Assembly (NCBI RefSeq): GCF_022965805.1
Contig: NW_027331349.1
Location: forward strand, 46,200-110,199
Direction of reading: 5' to 3'
DNA from: Primulina eburnea
Taxonomy: Eukaryota > Streptophyta > Magnoliopsida > Lamiales > Gesneriaceae
DNA length: 64,000 bases
Position numbers and translations under genes: made by a program
The notes under the pieces: generated by a model
The model's input: the letters and a program-made list of their open reading frames with translations, nothing else
Told to the model about the DNA's origin: nothing
Database searches by the model: none
Shown here: in pieces, positions 37,348 to 49,000 of the stretch
Numbering within the stretch: the stretch's first letter is position 1
Layout: every line of letters begins with the position of its first letter

Positions 37348-39120
37348 AAATTTCTATTGACTTTATTTTGGGGTTGCCTAGTACTAAGAAGAGGAGGGAT
37401 TCTATTTTTGTTGTTGTGGATAGATTCTCTAAGATGGCACATTTTATAGCTTGTCATAAAACCGATGATGCTTCAAACATTGCGGATTTGTTCTTAAGAG
37501 AAGTCGTTATGTTGCATGGCATGCCTAGGACTATTGTTTCTGGTCGCGATGTAAAATTCTTGAGTTACTTTTGGAAGACTTTATGGGCTAAACTTGGCAC
37601 AAAATTTTTGTTTTCTACTACTTGTCATCCTCAAACGGATGGACAAACTGAAGTTGTCAATAGAACTTTGGGAACACTTTTGCGTGCTATTATTCAAAAA
37701 AACTTGGATTGAAATTTCTATGGACTTTATTTTGTAGTTCCCTAGGACTAAGAAGGGGAGAGATTCTATTTTTGTTGTTGTGGATAGATTCTCTAAGATG
37801 GCACATTTTATAGCTTGTCATAAAACCGATGATGCTTCAAACATTGCGGATTTGTTCTTTAGAGAAGTCGTTATGTTGCATGGCATGCCTAGGACTATTG
37901 TTTCTGGTCGCGATGTAAAATTCTTGGGTTACTTTTGGAAAACTTTATGGGCTAAACTTGCCACAAAATTTTTGTTTTCTACTACTTGTCATCCTCAAAC
38001 GGATGGACAAACTGAAGTTGTCAATAGAACTTTGGGAACACTTTTGCGTGCTATTATTCAAAAAAACTTGGATTGAAATTTCTATGGACTTTATTTTGTA
38101 GTTGCCTAGGACTAAGAAGGGGAGAGATTCTATTTTTGTTGTTGTGGATAGATTCTCTAAGATGGCACATTTTATAGCTTGTCATAAAACCGATGATGCT
38201 TCAAACATTGCGGATTTGTTCTTTAGAGAAGTCGTTATGTTGCATGGCATGCCTAGGACTATTGTTTCTCGTCGCGATGTAAAATTCTTGGGTTACTTTT
38301 GGAAGACTTTATGGGCTAAACTTGGAACAAAATTGTTGTTTTCTACTACTTGTCATCCTCAAACGGATGGACAAACTGAAGTTGTCAATAGAACTTTGGG
38401 AACACTTTTGCGTGCCATTCTTAAAAAGAACTTGGATTGAAATTTCTATTGACTTTATTTTGGGGTTGCCTAGTACTAAAAAGGGGAGGGATTCTATTTT
38501 TGTTGTAGTGGATAGATTCTCTAAGATGGCACATTTTATAGCTTGTCAAAAAACCGATGATGCTTCAAACATTGCGGATTTGTTCTTTAGAGAAGTCGTT
38601 ACATTGCATGGAATGCCTAAGACTATTGTTTCTGGTCGCGATGTTAAATTCTTGAGTTACTTTTGGAAAACTTTATGGGCTAAACTTGGCACAAAATTTT
38701 TGTTTTCTACTACTTGTCATCCTCAAACGGATGGACAAACTGAAGTTGTCAATAGAACTTTGGGAACACTTTTGCGTGCTATTATTCAAAAAAACTTGGA
38801 TTGAAATTTCTATGGACTTTATTTTGTAGTTGCCTAGGACTAAGAAGGGGAGAGATTCTATTTTTGTTGTTGTGGATAGATTCTCTAAGATGGCACATTT
38901 TATAGCTTGTCATAAAACCGATGATGCTTCAAACATTGCGGATTTGTTCTTTAGAGAAGTCGTTATGTTGCATGGCATGCCCAGGACTATTGTTTCTGGT
39001 CGCGATGTAAAATTCTTGGGTTACTTTTGGAAGACTTTATGGGCTAAACTTGGAACAAAATTGTTGTTTTCTACTACTTGTCATCCTCAAACGGATGGAC
39101 AAACTGAAGTTGTCAATAGA

Positions 39121-40939
39121 TGTGGGGACCCGGGCTCTAACTCTATTCTTTTGGGATTTAAATGGGATCTTTGTTCGAAAATGTGGATCAAAATTTTGCT
39201 TTTAACATTTATTCAAATGTATAGATAAAGCATAACATGTCGTTAACTGAAATTAAACAACGTAATGTACATACAAGTCTGTCTAGTACAACCATACACT
39301 AGTGTTCAATGACAACTACAAACATAATTGCCACAAGTCTAGTAGAAAACACTAGGAATCTTCCACGCCCGAGATCTCCACGCTATCAACTCTCTCTTCC
39401 TCGTCGTGACCCTGATCCTGCCCCACCTGTTGCCATGCACACATACAGACACGACAACAGCCGGATAACTCCGGTGAGAACATATCCCAGTATAAAACAT
39501 GGATGCATGCAATGTAATAAATCATGTACAAATGCATAACATAAATCAAGTAACATGAATATACATCTAAACATGTAGTAGAATACAAATCTGTATTCGA
39601 CAATTCAAATCTTGACTCGACTCTTTTCTAATCTAGGGATCTCGGTGTGAATAAGACGGTCTGTTACCTACCCAACCACTCGGGGCAACGGTACGTCTTA
39701 TTCCTAGACTTCGGTCAACTCTGTATCGAGGGTCTACACATATAGCAAATCTGCTCCTATGCGTCGATACACCGAAACGTCTAGTTTTGGCAAGTCTGCC
39801 AATCTCTCCTATCTTAGGACTCGAATATAAATCAATAAACAAGGCATTACATAATCAATGTAATAACAATCTAGTATGTGATTTAGGGAAACTCGTATCA
39901 AATCTGAATCGAGTTGTGCAATCCCGTGACCACATGAATTATACCTTTCTTGTCGAATCGTCTGTCGAGATCTCGAATTCAATGTCAAACCTGTCACCTC
40001 AAATCTGAAACGGCAATGTGTAGACACTCAATATCAATCTCTAACTCAAAGCAACATATATGCCAATCAATAATAAATCTCGGTACAAATCTACGGCATA
40101 ACAGCGTATTCTCGCAATACCGATCAACTCAATCTCAACAAACAATATATACCATAGCCACCACTCATAATCTTCATAATATACTCATCAACACAATATA
40201 ATATGCTCAATTCTTCCAATCAATATCAATATACATGCTGGAAATTCGCAAGGCTCGTATACGGTGTCCGAAAATCGATCTGATAACAAATATACGATGC
40301 TCTATATATCAAGAACATATATTCGCAACAAAATCATAAGTTCCCCAACATCCACAATCTGAATCATGCTGGAATTATATCAAACTTACGTCACTTTGTA
40401 GCCGTCAATGCAAGGAACACAAATCTTACCTCGGAATTAAAATCGGATAGCTAGTTGTTGCATAATCTCAATTCTATCATGAAGAAACTTAGAAGAAGGA
40501 AAAAGGAACTCTCGGTGCTCTTAGCAGCTGAAATGAAGGATGAAGATTCAGCCATTTTGTATATATATACATGCCATGTGTCAAGCTAAGAAAAGGAGGT
40601 GGATCTCTCGCATGCAGCACCGCGGGTGCGCTCCTCTTGCATCGCGGGTGCGCTGTGCTCACGGCGAGTCCATCCAAAAATGTTGCACCTAGACCGCGGG
40701 GGCGGTCCTTACATGACCGCGGGTGCGGTCTCACACCGCGGGTGCGGTCGTGCTAGCACCGCGGGTGCGGTGTCTGTTCGCACAAATTCACCAATTTCTG
40801 TCACCTACACCGCGGGTGCGGTAGTCTTAGCACCGCGGGTGCGGTGTGGCTTCGGCCCTGCTGCTCAAAATCTCATAATTGTGCATTCTTATCTCTACAA
40901 TTCCAACATCAATAATATCGATAATTCTCGAGCCTTACA
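39121..40939 (-). repeat. 3' LTR of the gypsy element (1,819 bp)
   Basis: In element orientation it begins TGTAAGGCTCGAGAATT and ends GGGTCCCCACA; on the plus strand it runs from TGTGGGGACC to CTTACA. A purine tract adjoins it at 40940-40956. No second LTR is in the window, so its age cannot be judged. AT-rich except for the GC-rich cluster at 40619-40845. Confidence 0.88.
40619..40845 (-). repeat. Eight GC-rich 14-bp hairpin motifs in the gypsy LTR
   Basis: ACCGCGGGTGCGGT, which can pair ACCGC with GCGGT around a GGGT loop, occurs at 40716, 40735, 40758, 40809 and 40832. Variants are at 40619, 40641 and 40693. Spacing is irregular (19-51 nt). The surrounding LTR is AT-rich. In element orientation they lie roughly 100-320 nt into the LTR, in the likely U3 promoter region. 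Confidence 0.85.
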
Positions 40940-40956
40940 TTTCTCCCCCTCTTAGA
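40940..40956 (-). other. Polypurine tract of the gypsy element
   Basis: On the minus strand the purine-rich run AAGAGGGGGAGAA lies directly upstream of the LTR start TGTAAGG. Confidence 0.85.
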
Positions 40957-41040
40957 CAGGAGTTCGTCCTCGAACTCGCAAACAACTTAATCAATCATAG
41001 TAAAGGAAGAAATGACATTAGAACTGAAAGAAAACTCACA

Positions 41041-43971
41041 TCATACAAATAGCTCGGGATGCCTCTGTCTCATCTCAGACTCTGTCTCCCAAGTTGCTTC
41101 CTCGATGCCATGACGATTCCATTGAACCTTCACCAGCGGAATAGTCTTGGTTCTAAGCTTCTTTTCCTTCCGATCCAAAATCTGTATCGGTTGCTCGACG
41201 TAGCTCAAAGTCTGATCTAACTCGGCTTCTTCAGGTTGAATGACATGAGAATCATCCGGCATGTATCTGCGCAACATCGATACATGAAAAACATCATGTA
41301 TACCGGACAGTGAAGGAGGAAGAGCAAGTCTGTAAGCTCGATCGCCAATCTTTTCAAAAATCTCATACGGACCGATGTATCTAGGGGACAACTTCCCACG
41401 CTTGCCAAATCTGACAACGCCTCTGAAAGATGAAATTTTCAAAAATACTCTGTCTCCCTGTTCGAATACTAGCGGTCTGCGTCTAATATTGGCGTACTTC
41501 GCTTGCCTATCCTGTGCCGTCTTCATTCGTTTCTGAATGATCTTCACTTTTTCTGTCATCTCACGAATCATATCAGGCCCCAACACTGGTACCTCAGAAA
41601 TATCATCCCAGTACAACGGAGATCTGCACTTCTTTCCGTATAAAGCTTCGAACGGTGCCATCTCTATGCTCGTCTGATAGCTGTTGTTGTATGAAAACTC
41701 ACACAATGGCAATGAATCTTGCCAACTAGTACCAAAATCTAGTACTACAGCTCTCAGCATATCCTCTAAAGTCTGGATAGTCCGCTCTGACTGTCCGTCC
41801 GTCTGGGGATGATAAGCAGTGCTCAGGTGTAAAGTCGTACCCAAAGCCTGCTGCAAGCTGTGCCAAAAGTGAGAAGTGAATCGTGGATCCCGATCTGATA
41901 CGATCGACTTCGGCACACCATGCAGTCTGACGACCTCTCTGACATACAACGCTGCCATCTGATCATGTCGATAAGTCATCCTGTACGGAATAAAGCACGC
42001 TGATTTGGTCAGTCTGTCTATCACAACCCAAATCGCGTCACAGCCCCGTGAAGATCGAGGTAACTTCGTCACGAAGTCCATGGAAATGTGGTCCCATTTC
42101 CATTCAGGAACAGACAAACTCTGAAGTAACCCTCCGGGCTTCTTTCTTTCTGCCTTCACCCGCTGGCAATTCAGGCATCTAGACACGAATTCTGCAATGT
42201 CTGTCTTCATCTGTTTCCACCAGAATTGTGTCTTCAAGTCGTTATACATCTTCCTGCCACCAGGATGAATGCTGAACCGACTACAGTGTGCCTCCGACAT
42301 GATCTGTCGTCTCAAATCTGAAATCTCTGGCACCACTAAGCGGTTATTCACATACAGAACAGAATCTCTGACCTGATATTCTGAGATATGACCAGCTCTG
42401 ACCATATCAATCGATCTCTGCACATTAGGATCGGTTCTTTGTGCTTCTTTGATCCTCGAAATCAGATCTGGCTCAATCTGAATCGCAGCAAGTCGCAACG
42501 GTCTACTCTCTGTATTAAATGTCAATCCAGACAAGCAACAATCTTCTACTAAACTCGATACACCTACAGTCGACAAGGAAAGAGCACATACCTTTCGACT
42601 CAAAGCGTCTGCCGCTGCATTCGACTTTCCTGGATGGTACTTGATCTCGCAATAAAAATCTTTCAGCAGATCAAGCCATCGTCGCTGCCTCATGTTCAAT
42701 TCGGACTGAGAAAAGAGATACTTCAAGCTCTTATGATCGGAGTAGATCTCAAATTTCTCGCCATATAGATAATGACGCCAGATCTTAAGTGCAAACACAA
42801 TCGCCGCCAATTCAAGATCATGAATCGGATAACGAGTCTCGTGCGGCTTCAGCTGTCTAGAGGCGTATGCTATCACGTGCCCTCGCTGCATAAGAACACA
42901 TCCAAACCCTCTGTGAGATGCGTCACAGTATACAACGAACTCACCTGTACCTGCAGGAATCGTCAAGACAGGCGCACTAGTCAGCCTCTTCTTCAGCTCT
43001 ACAAAACTGGCTTCACAATCTTCAGACCACACAAATGGTATATTCTTCTGTGTCAACTGGGTGATAGGCTTCGCTATACTGGAGAAATCTCGAATAAAAC
43101 GACGATAATACCCGGCTAGACCCATGAAACTGCGTATCTCAGGCACAGAAGTCGGTCTCGGCCAACTGACCATAGCTTCAACTTTACTCGGATCTACCGC
43201 AATACCATCTCCAGATATAATATGCCCCAAGAAGACAACCTGTCTCAGCCAGAATTCACACTTGGACAGTTTGGCATACAACCGCTCATTTCTCAAAGTC
43301 TTCAATACAATCCTCAGGTGATCTGCATGCTCAGTCAAATTCTTCGAATACACCAAAATGTCATCGATAAATACAATCACAAAATCATCTAAATATCTCT
43401 GAAAAATGCGGTTCATCAAACTCATAAACACCGCTGGTGCATTCGTCAAACCGAAAGGCATAACAACAAACTCGTAATGTCTATACCTGGTTCGGAATGC
43501 AGTTTTCGGAATATCAACGTCTATAACTCTGAGCTGATGATACCCTGATCTCAATCAATCTTCGAATATACCGAAGATCCCTGTAACTGATCAAACAGAT
43601 CGTCGATGCGAGGCAAAGGATATTTGTTCTTCACTGTTGCCTTGTTCAACTGTCTATAATCAATACACAGTCGCATCGAACCATCTTTCTTTCTAACGAA
43701 AAGCACCGGAGCACCCCAAAGTGATACACTGGGTCTGATATATCCCTTGGACAGAAGATCCTCCAACTGTGCTTTCAACTCTTTCAGCTCTATCGGCGCC
43801 ATCCTATACGGAGCTCTCGAAATAGGAACAGAACCGGGCATAAGATCTATGCTGAAATCAACCTCTCGAACTGGAGGCAACCCTGGAATCTCATCAGGAA
43901 AAACATCTGCAAACTCGCAAACCACTGGCAAATCTGCCAATGCTGGGCTCGACTTCAGTAAATCTACTGAA
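41041..43971 (-). pseudogene. Ty3/gypsy pol (RT, RNase H, integrase, chromodomain-like end)
   Basis: Two overlapping minus-strand ORFs, 43940-43551 and 43554-41041, form one pol broken by a single 1-nt deletion near 43553, just after SSVYSKID. Order: linker [21 protein letters not shown] with [10 protein letters not shown] (catalytic DD); RNase H ([28 protein letters not shown]); integrase zinc domain ([15 protein letters not shown]). Then follow the integrase core ([30 protein letters not shown]) and a C-terminal block [16 protein letters not shown] resembling a chromodomain. The proteins would copy and insert element DNA, with a chromodomain directing insertion to marked chromatin. Apart from the deletion and the Helitron cut this is a well-preserved, young gene. 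Confidence 0.92.
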
Positions 43972-45117
43972 TCTTTTACTATTTATTAAAGCTAAGAGTC
44001 TTATAGTAATTGTATTTGGTCTGTTTTTGAAAACCCAAAAATGCCCCGCATCTCCTTTTAATTTCTCCCCACTTTCCTTTCTTCTTCAATCAAATCAAAG
44101 CATATCAGATTTTTTGAAATCCCACGTTCCTCTCTTCTTCCCTCAAATCCAACTCACAAAACAAATAATTTCAGAAACAAAAAATCCAGAAACAGATTTT
44201 CTATAACAACACACCCGCAAATCTTCATGGTTGTTGCTTCCTCCTCCACTTCCTCAACAAACCAAACACCCGCTGCTTTATTTATTTTCTCCCACTGCTT
44301 AAAGCGGCACACAACAGGACATCCACTTCATAAAATGAAGCTGTTCAACCATCTCCGCAGCAAGTGAAAGAATGGAACAAATAGTCAATTCATTTTACAA
44401 TCCTAACTCCCAAATTTCTGTCTAAGTGCATGAGATATCTCTTCATCAAAAAGTTCCAGTCTCCAGAATCTTCCATTCTCATGCTCACTGGTAAATCGAG
44501 AAAGATTGAAATCAAATTCCGTCTTTTCGCAATTTTCGTTCCTTTTGTATGTATGTGGCTATCTGTGTTTTCCTTTTCTCGACAAATTTGGGAGTTAGAC
44601 ACAAAGATGGCTAGGATGATAACTGCAACAAATGCGAAAAGTTAACAAACTTCTTTTTCTCTGATAACCAGAATGTGATAATCTCATCAAGCAACCATAA
44701 AACCTTCCCCGTCGTGGTAAAAAAAAGTCATATTTTCGATTACGATGGTGGAGCCATCATTGGCATCGTCAAAATTTTGAATTCTATTAAAATTTCTGTT
44801 TCGTATCCAAATACCGATTCCGGAATTTGGGTTTCGGAAAATTCAACTGTTTTTGTTTCAAACACCAAATTTTTTACGGGAAATTCAAATTGGGTTTGTG
44901 AAATTCATTTGTTTTGGGAGTCGGTAAATTCTATTGGGTTTGTGAAATTCATTTGTTCTGACAAATTCCATTTCAATTCTTACATGCTTTCTGAAAGCAT
45001 TTCGTGTATGTATTGTCGCAAGAGTTTCAATTATTCAAAAGTGTATGTGTTTGAGTGGCTAACATGATTTATAGTAGCCATGTGATTGTTTGTATTCAGT
45101 TTGCAAGTACTCATAAA
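43972..45117 (+). other. Helitron B 5' terminal region, no recognised gene
   Basis: Starts with the 5' terminus TC and a segment TTATTAAAGCTAAGAG typical of plant Helitron ends. The rest is AT-rich with short ORFs I cannot assign (44430-44645, 44675-45067). It may include the upstream region of the captured expansin or the promoter of the Rep/helicase gene; nothing in it decides this. Confidence 0.6.
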
Positions 45118-45337
45118 TTATTCGAGATCAAGAGCGCCAACGAGAAGCAGTGGTGTCACGCAGGAAGCCCTTCCATTTTCGTGACGGCCACAAATTTCTT
45201 TCCTCCCAACTACGCTCTGCCCAACGACAATGGCGGGTGGTGCAACCCCCCGAGGACCCATTTCGACCTCGCCATGCCTATGTTCTTGAAGATCGCCGGA
45301 ATATCGTCGCCGGAATTGTGCCTTTCAATTATCGTAG
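45118..45337 (+). pseudogene. Captured alpha-expansin exon fragment
   Basis: About 70 residues of an alpha-expansin, a secreted protein that loosens cell walls: [55 protein letters not shown]. The HFD motif of the double-psi beta-barrel domain is present. Two conserved cysteines are replaced (EIKS for EIKC, NFF for NFC). Two single-base insertions near 45298 and 45310 break the frame before [10 protein letters not shown], and a splice-donor-like GGTATA follows. No signal peptide and no C-terminal carbohydrate-binding domain are present. It is a dead host-gene piece inside the Helitron. Copy A is truncated before this point, so the capture cannot be compared there. Confidence 0.82.
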
Positions 45338-46037
45338 GTATATTAATTTCTTTTCCATACGTTTCTTTTTTTCTCTTTGCCTACCCACGTTACTTGGCGT
45401 AACTACGGATATATTTTATTTTTTTTATTTAATTTTCTATGTTGATCTTTCAAGATTGAATTTTTTATTTTTATTTGTAAAAAGGAGATACTTTGTTTTT
45501 TTTTTCCCTAAAAAAAATGAGTTTAATTCGGCAAAAATAAAGTAGAGAATAAATTGCAACAGAAACTTAAAAAACTTATTTAAAAAGGACCATAAAATCT
45601 TACACGGAAGCTACTATCTGTAATTTTATTCTCGATTAAAAAGTTAAACATATGAATTAATTCTTATTTATAGCTGTTGGATTATGGATATACTTACATT
45701 TTTTAAATTATTGCAGGAAAATTAAATGCAGTTTTATTTCTTAACCTTTCAATTAATTACGCGAATTTTGGACCATTATTCATGATTCTACCTTGCATAT
45801 GTCTTTTACATTTTCCTATAAAAAAAAATTGACATTAATCTTCTAATTCTCAAAATGTTTGTTTACTAATACTTCTTAACAACTTGCACTAAATTTATCA
45901 TTTTTTGTGTCATCATTTTCAAAATTCTTTAAATAGTTTAGCTATTTGGTTTTAAATCCAGTATTTTAGGTGACGCTTTGGCTCGAATTTGATGGAATGA
46001 GAATACATTTCTCTAGCAGATATTTGCACATTGGAAA
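45338..46037 (+). other. AT-rich spacer upstream of Rep/helicase
   Basis: No coding similarity seen. It ends in a stretch that could be promoter, 5' UTR or an upstream intron of the Rep/helicase gene. A possible splice acceptor/donor pair lies around 45968-45971. Confidence 0.5.
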
Positions 46038-49000
46038 ATGGAAGCCACGAGTTCGGGAGAACATACACCAAACAACAATAACGTCACACATCAACAACAA
46101 AGGTCTACGCAGGTATGAAATTTTTTTAATGCAAATTTTCAAGTCAACATTTTAATGTTGTATTGTGAAAATTTTAAAAAAAATCAACATATTTTTATAT
46201 TTTACTAAGCAATTACATTCATGAACAATCAACATGATACAATAGCAATCATATATATATTTTTAATATTTCATATTTAGACAAAAATGATGACTTATGA
46301 GTAAAATATTGCCTCAAATAGTTGACGACAATGACATGTACGAAGATACAAAAAATATTCATTCAAATTTTCCTTAAATGTATTCCAATATTATTTACTT
46401 ATTTTAATAACAACATTAACTATTGGTCTGTAATTCTATGCAGAACGTGAGAAGTTCTAACTCTAGCTCTTACATCAATGAAAGACGACAGATGCTAACG
46501 CATAACGAACGTGAAAGAATACATTCTATGACCCAACAACGACGACAATCTTACCTTGCTCGACGTCGATCAAATTATCGAAGGAGACAAGATAACGACA
46601 GATCATCAATTCCAGATGAGTCTAATCTTGGTAATAGTAATTTTGTTGCACCAACTACAATGATTCAACAATCGCCTCATAACATCGATGAAAATCGTAA
46701 GTATCTTTTCCAATATTTGGAATTATATCCGCAATGTAATGTTGAACAATACTTTCCTGGCGAAACAATCATTTATTAACTTTGATGTATTGTACAAAAC
46801 ATCCCAAATAGTTCTCATTTTCAAATACTTCTACCAAATTAAAAAAAGCTACACATTGGTTGTTCATGACAGTTGTTGATGTCACTACAGTGCGACAAAC
46901 CTGTCGCTCAGAGCCAATATCTTTTCGTACTTTGACATCAAATTACGAACGTGGAAGTTCTAGCACGTGTCTACCAAGGCCAAATTCTGTTATTCAAGGT
47001 ATTCTATTTGTGACATACATGTGTACTTTTTTTTAAAAAAAAATAATTACTGTATCTTTTTTCAATTTACTCTCTCACATTCGACGTTTAATATTTAATG
47101 ACTTCAATAAGAGTGGATCAAACAGGTCATTGATTTTTATTTTTTGTTTTAAATGCCAATATTTTTTGAATAAATATTTACTATTTTAAATGTTTCAGAA
47201 GTTGATTTAAAAATTAACTAGGAAGCATCTTACATTAAAAAATTTATATTCTAAAACATGTAAATATAATTCAAACATATTGTACATTTTTTAATGTCTT
47301 ATTTTCAAAGTTTTGTACAACAAAATTTAATTTATTTAAAATAATTACTCATACTTTTCATAACTTCATATAAATAAAATAAATATTATTTCAGAATATG
47401 GTAAATTTTTCAAACATAAACTAGAAAATAAATGACTTTTTTATCAGACCATGTATGCATTTCATAAATTCAATTAACATATATGAGAGAAACGATTATT
47501 CTGGAATTTTGCAATATGCAATATACATCGTCATATATTTGGAAACTAGATTAATTTTAAAAACAAAGTTTACAAATTGTTTATAATAATAATTTTCCAC
47601 TACATAACTTACTTCCAGCAACAACTATTTTTAAAATTGTTAGTTTCGATATTAATCTGCGAATTTTTGCAGGAAACATTTTCAATGAAAACAATGTGAT
47701 TACTAACATACAACGATATCCACGTCCACGTCGATATCGTAACCTAGCAAGAAATTTCAGTGAAAGTGAGATAAATTATCGGTGGAAATTGTCTGACCCA
47801 AGAATTTGTATACATTGCCAAGCTCTACTGTTTCATGGTGAAACATCACAATTCTGCTGTAGAAATGGAAACACAAATTTGGATGCTATCCCTTCTCCCA
47901 TTGAATTGCAAGAGTTGTATGCTGCAGATAACGAGGAAGGCAGACATTTTCGGCGGTTAATAAGGGCATACAATCATGTTTTCTCTTTTACATCGATGGG
48001 AGTCAATATAGATGAGTCCTTAACAACCGGTACACATGGAATTTACACATTTCGTGCCCAGGGATCAATATATCACTCGATTGGAAGTCTTCTACCAAAT
48101 GAGAATTGTAGGCCAAGGTACATGCAGATGTGGATTGTAGACACAGATCATGATATAGACAACAGACTTCATGAAAATCCAGAACTAAGGCGAGAATTGC
48201 TGCTTAAGATACAAAACATTCTTGATCAACACAATCCATTTGTGCACGTTTTTCGACAAATTGGCAAATGTCAAGACATACATAACTGTAGGCTCATCAT
48301 CAGGCAGCAAAAACCTAATGAACATCAATATAGTTTACCTACAACATCTCAAGTTGCAGCCGTCATTGTTGACAACGAGTGTGCAGAAACTTTGAGCAAT
48401 CGAGATATTACCATACAAGGAATCGGTGGAAACCTTATCAACATTCAAGATGTAGTTGGCTATTATGATCCTTTACAATATCCCCTCCTTCTGCCATATG
48501 GTACATATGGTTGGGACTTAAATAGCCGAAATATCAATGGTACCCGATTAACATGCTTAAATTACTATGCGTATATGCTACAGGTTAGTGAAAAAAATAT
48601 TTTACTTTATTCTTTTTTTTTAATAAATAGAAAAATTTTAAACTTAAATTTACATCAATTCTCATATAGTGTTAGTTATCTTCTTAACCAGATACGAGAA
48701 AATTCACCATCTTTGATTCTTAGAGGGGGTCGCCTACTTCAACAATATGTGGTTGACAACTACGTAAAGATTGAAACACAGAGACTACGATGGATACGTT
48801 CAAATCAACGCGATATATGTTCAGAACTTTACCAAGGATTGCAAGATTGTTTACATGGAGGTGAAAATCATGCAGGTACGATAACTTAATGATTTGAATA
48901 TTGTACAATAACTTAATGATTTGATTATCATTTTCACATATATGTTACAATTCACATCTTATACATATCTATCAAATACATTATACAGGAAATATTGGTA

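Larger units (their letters stand above)
32079..39120 (+). repeat. Tandem array of 364-bp Ty3 integrase-core units (about 19.3 copies)
   Basis: The stop in AACTTGGATTGA ends at 32252, 32616, 32980, 33344 and so on to 38804, always exactly 364 nt apart. This gives 18 full units with no indel, plus 174 nt at the left and 316 nt at the right. Each unit encodes one Ty3/gypsy integrase catalytic core: [61 protein letters not shown]. The first aspartate, the second aspartate (GRDVKF) and the glutamate (QTEVV) are all visible. Units differ by a few substitutions. The array is cut on the left by copia 2 and on the right by a gypsy LTR. Its parent integrase differs from that of the neighbouring gypsy ([10 protein letters not shown]). 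Confidence 0.95.
39121..43971 (-). mobile_element. Ty3/gypsy chromovirus, 3' half (pol and 3' LTR)
   Basis: Minus-strand element containing the linker before RT, RT, RNase H, integrase with a chromodomain-like end, a purine tract and the 3' LTR (39121-40939). It entered the integrase array: the flanking array sequence GTTGTCAATAGA stops at 39120. Its upstream half is cut off at 43971 by the 5' end of Helitron B. The missing gag/protease half matches 1-1278. The likely clade is a Tekay/Del-type chromovirus, judged from the C-terminal chromodomain-like block. Confidence 0.9.

Noticed and set aside
32079..39120. CRISPR-like or prokaryotic repeat array
   Set aside because: Units are 364 bp, contiguous and without spacers, in a plant retroelement setting.
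32134..39228. A cluster of 15 or more integrase genes
   Set aside because: Units lack the zinc and C-terminal domains, are 3n+1 long and end in a stop every unit; a repeat array is the better description.
45118..45337. Functional expansin gene
   Set aside because: Single exon piece without signal peptide, with lost cysteines and frame breaks.
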